Origin: SZUA-430 sp964483585 | Lineage (GTDB): Bacteria > Pseudomonadota > Alphaproteobacteria > Micropepsales > Micropepsaceae | Direction of reading: 5' to 3' | NCBI GenBank assembly: GCA_964483585.1 | Contig: CAZABH010000003.1 | Span: 65,277-129,276 of the forward strand | Length of the DNA stretch: 64,000 nt | Part shown: in pieces, positions 58,761 through 64,000 of the stretch | How positions within the stretch are numbered: the first letter of the stretch is position 1 | How the letters are laid out: each line of letters begins with the position of its first letter | Translations under genes and position numbers: made by a program | The notes under the pieces: model-generated | The model's input: the letters and a program-made list of their open reading frames with translations, nothing else | The model's database searches: none | Told to the model about the DNA's origin: nothing

Positions 58761-59174
58761 CTAGCGCTTGGACAACAGGTCCCGGATCTCGCTCAGCAGC
58801 TTCACCTCTGCGGACGGCTCGGGCGGAACGGCCGGCGCTGGCACTGGTTGGCGCTTCAGCTTGTTCATGCCCTTGACCACCAGGAACAGGACAAACGCGA
58901 TGATGAGGAAGTTGATCATGACGGTCACGAACTTGCCCCACGCAAGCACGGCACCCTGCTTGCGTGCCTCGTCCAGCACGGTCGCCGTCACACCCTCGTT
59001 CAGGCCGATGAAGTAGTTCGAAAAGTCGACACTGCCCAGCGCACCGATCATCGGCATGATCATGTCCCCAACCATGGAGTCTACGATCTTGCCGAACGCA
59101 GCACCGATGATGACACCGATAGCAAGGTCAACAACGTTGCCCTTGAGTGCAAATTCCCTGAATTCCTTGAGCAT
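58761..59174 (-). CDS. mscL: Large-conductance mechanosensitive channel MscL
   Basis: A 137-aa pentameric safety valve for hypo-osmotic shock. It has FREFALKGNVVDLAIGVIIGAAFGKIVDSMVGDMIMP (pore helix and gate) and INFLIIAFVLFLVVKGMNKLKR (second helix), then a cytoplasmic helix EVKLLSEIRDLL. ATG 59174 has GGGGA upstream; the frame to 59318 is not supported. Confidence 0.96.
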   Translation of the reverse strand: MLKEFREFALKGNVVDLAIGVIIGAAFGKIVDSMVGDMIMPMIGALGSVDFSNYFIGLNEGVTATVLDEARKQGAVLAWGKFVTVMINFLIIAFVLFLVVKGMNKLKRQPVPAPAVPPEPSAEVKLLSEIRDLLSKR

Positions 59175-59383
59175 GACGGATCCCCGTTTTGGAATGTTCT
59201 GTCCGGCCAACGACGCGAAGCACCGGGTGGCAACACGTACCATGCAAGGCACAACTGGAGCAAAATGGAGCAACGCAGGCGCGGCATGACCACCCGTCTG
59301 CAGGAAACGCAGCGCCACCCTGCGACCGGATCTCCACCTGCGCCGCCTTGCGACCGCCCGCCGGTGGCTGCTAAACCTTAGTC

Positions 59384-59971
59384 ATGAGCTCCAAGGATTG
59401 GATAGGCTATCCTCGCCTCGTGGACAGCGCGCAGCGCGAGATGGATCGCGCGCAGCGAGGCATCGTGCGCGAGGCGCTGAAGCACGTGGCCAAGGGCGGC
59501 GTGATGGGCAACCATCACTTCTACATCACCTTCGACACCCGCGACCCGGGCGTCGTGTTGTCGGATGCCATGAAGGACCGCTTCCCCGAACTGATAACGA
59601 TTGTCCTCCAGAACCAGTTCTGGAACCTGAAAGTCGAAGACGACGCATTCGAGGTCGGGCTCAGTTTCAATAAGGTTCCGGAAATGCTGCGGGTGCCCTT
59701 CGGTGCGATCCGCCAGTTTGCCGACCCCTCCCAGCAGTTTGGCCTTCAGTTCTCGGCACCACCCGGCACCGAGGCAACGCCCCCGCTCCGGACACAGGAA
59801 CCGTCACCGCAGCCCCAGGCGCCAGAGCCGCCACAGGCCGCACCAGCCGAACCCAAGGCTGCCGATGCGACCAACCAGGCCGCTGAGCAAGCGCCCGGCA
59901 CCGACGAGCCGCCACCCGCGCCCTCATCCGGCCCCACCGTTGTCAGCCTCGACAAGTTCCGCAAGAAATAG
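59384..59971 (+). CDS. sspB: SspB-type ClpXP adaptor protein
   Basis: A 195-aa adaptor that hands ssrA-tagged proteins to ClpXP. It has the alpha-type SspB core (VAKGGVMGNHHFYITFDTRDPGVVLSDAMKDRFPELITIVLQNQFWNLKVEDDAFEVGLSFNKVPE), a long Pro/Ala/Glu-rich linker (about 130-182), and the ClpX-binding C-terminus VVSLDKFRKK. The linker is longer than usual. It is 23 bp before fumC. The ssrA gene with tag ANDN lies about 2.4 kb upstream. Confidence 0.93.
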   Translation: MSSKDWIGYPRLVDSAQREMDRAQRGIVREALKHVAKGGVMGNHHFYITFDTRDPGVVLSDAMKDRFPELITIVLQNQFWNLKVEDDAFEVGLSFNKVPEMLRVPFGAIRQFADPSQQFGLQFSAPPGTEATPPLRTQEPSPQPQAPEPPQAAPAEPKAADATNQAAEQAPGTDEPPPAPSSGPTVVSLDKFRKK

Positions 59972-59994
59972 TCTCTCAGTCGACAAGAAGCCCC

Positions 59995-61386
59995 ATGACC
60001 AAGACACGCACCGAAACTGATACCTTTGGCCCCATCCAGGTCCCGGCAGATCGCTACTGGGGAGCCCAGACCCAGCGTTCGATCGAGAATTTCAGGATCA
60101 GCGGCGAGCGCATGCCCATCGCCCTCGTCCACGCCTTCGGCATCGTCAAGAAGGCCGCAGCACTGACCAACATGGGGCTCAAGGACCTCGACCCGAAGAT
60201 CGGCGATGCCATCTGCAAGGCTGCCGACGAGGTGATCGACGGCAAGCTTGACGATCATTTTCCGCTCGTTGTCTGGCAGACCGGATCGGGCACGCAGACC
60301 AACATGAATGCGAACGAGGTCATCTCCAATCGCGCCATCGAGATGCTGGGCGGAGAGATGGGCTCGAAGAAGCCAGTCCACCCCAACGACCACGTCAATC
60401 GAGGACAGTCCTCGAATGACAGCTTCCCGACCGCCATGCACATCGCGGCCGTGCTCGAGATCCATCGCCGACTGATGCCGGGCTTGCGCCGTCTGCACGG
60501 CGCGCTGGCAAGCAAAGCACACGACTTCGCGTCAATTATCAAGATCGGTCGGACGCACCTTCAGGATGCAACCCCCATCACATTGGGCCAGGAGTTCTCT
60601 GGCTATGCCCGCCAGGTCGAGCTGGGCATCGAGCGCGTGGTGACCGCCCTTCCGCGTCTCTACCCGCTCGCCCAAGGCGGAACGGCAGTAGGCACGGGCT
60701 TGAACGCACCGGTGGGCTTTGCCGAGCGTTTCGCCGAGGAGACCTCTCGCATCACCGGCTATCCATTCATCACGGCGCCGAACAAGTTCGAGGCGCTCGC
60801 CGCCCATGACGCGCTGGTCGAGTTCTCCGGCGTCCTGAACACGCTGGCCGCCTCACTCTTCAAGATCGCGAACGATATCCGCCTGCTGGGTTCCGGCCCG
60901 CGCTCTGGCCTTGGCGAATTGCTGCTGCCGGAAAATGAACCCGGGTCATCGATCATGCCCGGCAAGGTAAACCCGACGCAGGCCGAGGCCCTGACCATGG
61001 CTTGCGCGCAGGTCATGGGCAACCACGTTGCCATCACTGTCGCAGGCAGCCAGGGCCACATGGAGCTCAACGTCTTCAAGCCTGTGATGATCTTCAACCT
61101 GTTGCAGTCAATACGCCTCGTCGGCGATGCCTCCGTCAGCTTCACCGATAACTGCGTCACGGGCATTGAGCCCAACACGCGGCATATCGACGAACTCATG
61201 CGCCGCTCGCTCATGCTGGTCACCGCTCTTGCCCCCAAGGTCGGCTATGACACGGCTGCGAAGATTGCAAAGACCGCGCATAAGAACGGCACCACGCTGC
61301 GGGAAGAAGCCCTCAAGATGGGCGTCATCACTGGCGACGAATTCGACCAGATCGTGCGGCCGGAAGACATGATAGGTCCGGGCTGA
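59995..61386 (+). CDS. fumC: Fumarate hydratase class II
   Basis: Interconverts fumarate and malate in the TCA cycle. The 463-aa iron-free tetrameric enzyme has RYWGAQTQRSIENF, QTGSGTQTNMNANEVISNRA, GRTHLQDATPITLGQEFSGYARQ and the signature GSSIMPGKVNP at about residue 318-328. It follows sspB closely. Confidence 0.98.
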   Translation: MTKTRTETDTFGPIQVPADRYWGAQTQRSIENFRISGERMPIALVHAFGIVKKAAALTNMGLKDLDPKIGDAICKAADEVIDGKLDDHFPLVVWQTGSGTQTNMNANEVISNRAIEMLGGEMGSKKPVHPNDHVNRGQSSNDSFPTAMHIAAVLEIHRRLMPGLRRLHGALASKAHDFASIIKIGRTHLQDATPITLGQEFSGYARQVELGIERVVTALPRLYPLAQGGTAVGTGLNAPVGFAERFAEETSRITGYPFITAPNKFEALAAHDALVEFSGVLNTLAASLFKIANDIRLLGSGPRSGLGELLLPENEPGSSIMPGKVNPTQAEALTMACAQVMGNHVAITVAGSQGHMELNVFKPVMIFNLLQSIRLVGDASVSFTDNCVTGIEPNTRHIDELMRRSLMLVTALAPKVGYDTAAKIAKTAHKNGTTLREEALKMGVITGDEFDQIVRPEDMIGPG

Positions 61387-61393
61387 CAGCGCC

Positions 61394-61615
61394 TTGGGGA
61401 CCACGCTGAAGCGATCGCTGACGCTTTCTGGGCATCGCACCAGCGTGTCCCTCGAACAGGAATTTTGGGACGCGTTGACTGAAATTGCTGACACCTCAGG
61501 CAGGCCTCTGGCACGCCTGATCGACGAAATCGACAAGCGCCAGGGTCGCGGTAAGAACCTGTCAAGTGCACTCCGCCTATTCGTGCTGGCGCATTACAGG
61601 AAACAGATGGGATAG
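61394..61615 (+). CDS. Ribbon-helix-helix domain protein (RHH_4)
   Basis: A 73-aa protein of the RHH_4 type, LKRSLTLSGHRTSVSLEQEFWDALTEIADTSGRPLARLIDEIDKR, a family found mainly in alphaproteobacteria. It may bind DNA, but family function is not established. It starts at TTG 61394, 7 bp after fumC, and ends 2 bp before the next small gene. The TTG start is not certain. Confidence 0.8.
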   Translation: MGTTLKRSLTLSGHRTSVSLEQEFWDALTEIADTSGRPLARLIDEIDKRQGRGKNLSSALRLFVLAHYRKQMG

Positions 61616-61617
61616 AC

Positions 61618-61821
61618 ATGGGCGAAGTCATCAACCTGAATCAGGTCCGTAAGGCCCGCGCCAAAGCTGAATCCGAGAAGGCGGCTGACAACAACCGCGT
61701 GGTCCACGGCACACCGAAGGCGCTCAAGAAGAAGACGCGCAGCGACAAAAAGAAATCTGACAAGACCCATGCTGGCAAGAAGCTGGAAGGGACGACAGCA
61801 GAAACCGGTGAGGATGAGTAA
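61618..61821 (+). CDS. DUF4169 family protein
   Basis: A 67-aa, Lys/Arg-rich protein with the start GEVINLNQVRKARAKAESEKAADNNRVVHG typical of DUF4169. It is highly basic in the centre and acidic at the C-terminus, and is probably disordered or nucleic-acid-binding. No function is known. It overlaps the CoA-transferase gene by 8 bp. The fumC-RHH-DUF4169 order seems to be an operon. Confidence 0.85.
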   Translation: MGEVINLNQVRKARAKAESEKAADNNRVVHGTPKALKKKTRSDKKKSDKTHAGKKLEGTTAETGEDE

Positions 61822-62983
61822 CGGCCCCTATGCCGGCATAAAGGTCGTCGACCTGACGCGTGTTCTCGCCGGCCCCTACTGCACCATGATGCTGGCAGAC
61901 CTTGGCGCGACGGTGATAAAGGTCGAAGTTCCCGGCACAGGCGACGACTCACGCCATATCGGCCCCTTCATCAACGGCAAATCGGCCTACTACACCTCCG
62001 TCAACCGCGGCAAGCACTCCATCGCTCTCGACCTGAAATCGGAGGAAGACCGAAAGGTCTTCGATCGCCTTCTTTCCGAAGCAGACATTCTCATCGAGAA
62101 TTACCGCGGCGGGACGATGGCAAGGCTCGGCTATGCCTGGCCTCAAGTGCAGGCACGCTTCCCCCGGCTCATTTACTGCGCTGTTAGCGGCTTCGGCCAG
62201 ACAGGACCCTACGCGGAAAAACCAGCCTATGACATCGTCGTACAGGGCATGGGCGGCATGATGAGCCTCACAGGTCACGAAGGCACGCCACCAACCCGCG
62301 TCGGAACCTCGATCGGCGACATCACTGCTGGATTGTTCTCGTTATCCGCACTCGGCGCGGCGCTCTTCCATCGGGAACGAACCGGCGAGGCCCAGTTCGT
62401 CGATATCGCCATGCTGGATTGCCAGGTGGCCCTGCTTGAGAATGCAATCGCCCGCACACAGGCAAATGGACACCCCCCCGGCCCGCTCGGATCCCGCCAC
62501 CCATCGATCACGCCCTTCCAGGCCTATCGGACAGCCGAAGGGCACATCATCATCGCAGCAGGCAACGACCAGCTCTTCAACCGCCTCTGCGATGCGATCG
62601 ATGCACCCACCCTCGCGCGCGACGAGCGCTTCTCAAGCAATGATCGTCGCAACACGCACCACCTTGAACTGGCCCGCGAACTCGAGGCCATCCTGTCGAC
62701 GCGGCCTGCCAGCGATTGGATCAACCGCATCGAAGGCGCGGGCGTCCCGTGCGGCCCCATCAACAATGTCAGCCAGGTCATGGCCGACCCTCAGGTCCGT
62801 GCCCGCAACATGATCGTCACGACGCACGACCCGGACTTTGGCAAACTTGAACTCGCAGGCAACCCCATGAAGCTCTCTGCCTTCCCGGATCCCACCACGC
62901 GTCCGGCCGCACAAGCACTTGACGAGAAGGGCGCCGATATCCGGAGCCAGGGCTTCGCCGCCGTGATGACGGCTCCCCGCTAG
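61814..62983 (+). CDS. CaiB/BaiF-type CoA-transferase
   Basis: A 389-aa class III CoA-transferase. It has AGIKVVDLTRVLAGPYCTMMLADLGATVIKVEVPGTGDDSR at the N-terminus, GQTGPYAEKPAYDIVVQGMGGMMSLTG, and the catalytic Asp in VGTSIGDITAGLFS (about residue 170), then GSRHPSITPFQAYRT. It moves CoA between acids such as formate/oxalate, carnitine or itaconate; the substrate cannot be told. It overlaps DUF4169 by 8 bp. Confidence 0.9.
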   Translation: MSNGPYAGIKVVDLTRVLAGPYCTMMLADLGATVIKVEVPGTGDDSRHIGPFINGKSAYYTSVNRGKHSIALDLKSEEDRKVFDRLLSEADILIENYRGGTMARLGYAWPQVQARFPRLIYCAVSGFGQTGPYAEKPAYDIVVQGMGGMMSLTGHEGTPPTRVGTSIGDITAGLFSLSALGAALFHRERTGEAQFVDIAMLDCQVALLENAIARTQANGHPPGPLGSRHPSITPFQAYRTAEGHIIIAAGNDQLFNRLCDAIDAPTLARDERFSSNDRRNTHHLELARELEAILSTRPASDWINRIEGAGVPCGPINNVSQVMADPQVRARNMIVTTHDPDFGKLELAGNPMKLSAFPDPTTRPAAQALDEKGADIRSQGFAAVMTAPR

Positions 62984-63101
62984 CCCGCCGCTCGAAAATT
63001 GGCAGAAATCCAAGAGGAAGCGGGCCAGATCGCCCCATCAGCCTGCGGAAAAAGAACAGGCATGTTGCCGCCGCGGTCGCGCAAGCCGCTATAACGGCAC
63101 C

Positions 63102-64000
63102 ATGACCCAGTCGAACCTTGCACAGACGCCTGCTATGGCCGAACCACCCTATCTGCGTGGCCTCAACGAAGCCCAACGCGAAGCCGTGCTGACCACCGAC
63201 GGCCCCGTGCTCGTGCTGGCGGGGGCTGGCACGGGAAAGACACGCGTGCTTACCACGCGCCTCGCCCATCTCATCGCATCGCGCAAGGCCTGGCCAAGTC
63301 AGATCCTTGCCGTCACCTTCACCAACAAGGCCGCACGCGAGATGATCGCCCGCACAGGGGCCGTGATCGGGGAAATGGTCGAAGGCATGCCGTGGCTGGG
63401 CACGTTCCACTCGATCTGCGCCAAGATGCTTCGTCGCCACGCCGAGCTCATCGGCCTCAAGCACAATTTCTCGATCCTCGACGATGACGACCAGCTGCGC
63501 CTGCTCAAGCAGGTGATCGAGGCCGCACGCATCGATGAGAAGCGCTGGCCCGCCCGACAGTTGTCATCGCTCATCGACAGCTGGAAGAACCGCGCCATGA
63601 CGCCAAAGGATGTGCCCGCGGGCGAGGCTTTTGCCTATGGCAACGGCAAGGGCGCCGAACTCTATGAAGCCTACCAGCAGAGGCTCAAGGCCCTGAACGC
63701 GGTGGACTTCGGCGATCTCCTGCTCGATGTCATCACCATCCTGCGCACCCACCCGGAAGTCCTGCAGGACTACCAGCAGCGCTTTGCCTACATCCTCGTC
63801 GACGAATACCAGGACACCAACGTCGCCCAGTACCTCTGGCTCAGGCTCCTATCGGCCCAACGTCGAAACATTTGCTGCGTGGGCGATGACGACCAGTCGA
63901 TCTATGGCTGGCGCGGCGCCGAGGTCGACAACATCCTGCGCTTCGAGAAGGACTTCCCCGGCGCGAAGCTCGTCCGCCTCGAGCGCAACTATCGGTCGAC
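63102..64000 (+). CDS. uvrD: UvrD/PcrA/Rep-family DNA helicase, 3' end cut by the window
   Basis: The first 299 codons of an SF1A 3'-5' helicase; the rest is outside. It starts at ATG 63102, with LNEAQREAVLTTDGPVLVLAGAGTGKTRVLTTRLAHL (Q motif and Walker A near residue 40), VTFTNKAAREM, LGTFHSICAKML, Walker B ILVDEYQDTN (near 232), and GDDDQSIYGWRGAEVDNI (motif III, near 261) up to LERNYRS. It acts in nucleotide-excision and mismatch repair. The choice between uvrD and pcrA names is arbitrary. Confidence 0.95.
   Translation, partial: MTQSNLAQTPAMAEPPYLRGLNEAQREAVLTTDGPVLVLAGAGTGKTRVLTTRLAHLIASRKAWPSQILAVTFTNKAAREMIARTGAVIGEMVEGMPWLGTFHSICAKMLRRHAELIGLKHNFSILDDDDQLRLLKQVIEAARIDEKRWPARQLSSLIDSWKNRAMTPKDVPAGEAFAYGNGKGAELYEAYQQRLKALNAVDFGDLLLDVITILRTHPEVLQDYQQRFAYILVDEYQDTNVAQYLWLRLLSAQRRNICCVGDDDQSIYGWRGAEVDNILRFEKDFPGAKLVRLERNYRS

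Noticed and set aside
63001..63101. LexA (SOS) box upstream of uvrD
   Set aside because: GAAC-N5-GTT occurs near 63054, but neither the alphaproteobacterial GTTC-N7-GTTC nor the E. coli form is complete.
1..64000. CRISPR arrays, insertion sequences, prophage genes, tRNA or rRNA genes
   Set aside because: No regularly spaced repeats, transposase or integrase motifs, and no cloverleaf sequence apart from the tmRNA tRNA-like ends were seen by reading.

Overview
The window is a gene-dense, high-GC stretch of an alphaproteobacterial chromosome, probably a free-living, flagellated, Rhodospirillales-like organism. The evidence is a circularly permuted two-piece tmRNA, an alpha-type SspB adaptor, FliX, MotE and DUF6468 next to fliL-fliM, usg, a NadQ-type regulator beside nadABC, and a DksA with a decayed zinc finger. 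No insertion sequence, prophage, CRISPR array or rRNA was seen, and the only RNA gene found is ssrA. The only accessory-looking module is a VapBC-type toxin-antitoxin pair at 10.4-11.0 kb.

Layout. 0-10.3 kb (mainly minus strand): branched-chain amino-acid synthesis (ilvB-ilvN-ilvC, then leuA), with purT and mreB on the same strand and a membrane/spermidine-synthase fusion on the plus strand. Both ilvB and leuA have leaders that look like leader-peptide attenuators. 10.4-20.3 kb: vapBC, miaA, serB, a YegD-like Hsp70, a membrane-protein/XRE pair, nitronate monooxygenase, a LysE exporter, an AcuI-like reductase, usg, ygfZ and tag. 20.4-22.5 kb: a compact, overlapping queuosine precursor operon queC-queE-queD-queF. 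22.6-28.3 kb: a PA3286-like KAS III, a quinone-oxidoreductase-like MDR, a universal stress protein behind an FNR/FixK-like box, and an operon of an HD hydrolase, a tyrosine phosphatase-like protein and NadQ. 29.4-33 kb: nadA-nadB-nadC with two candidate NadQ operators.

33-48.4 kb is a flagellar cluster. Leftward run TPR protein, MotE, DUF6468, FliM and FliL; rightward run flgF-flgG-flgA-flgH and flgI-flgJ-flgN-like. FliX and dksA lie between the two rightward blocks, and a large beta-propeller flagellar protein (FlaEY-like) follows. Both rightward blocks start with a sigma-54 promoter and share an upstream inverted repeat. A CtrA-consensus site precedes the TPR gene. This matches the Caulobacter-type hierarchy (CtrA, then FliX/FlbD, then sigma-54).

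48.4-64 kb holds envelope and housekeeping genes: hflK-hflC-degP, mrp, thyA-GNAT-folA-SMP30, ssrA, an MFS exporter, mscL, sspB, fumC, small RHH and DUF4169 proteins, a CaiB-type CoA-transferase and the 5' part of uvrD/pcrA. The tmRNA and the SspB adaptor that should recognise its tag are only about 2.4 kb apart. Nothing here is clearly a wholly new system. The most informative material is regulatory: two amino-acid attenuators, the paired nad operators, the sigma-54 enhancer pair, and the FlaEY-like chimera.
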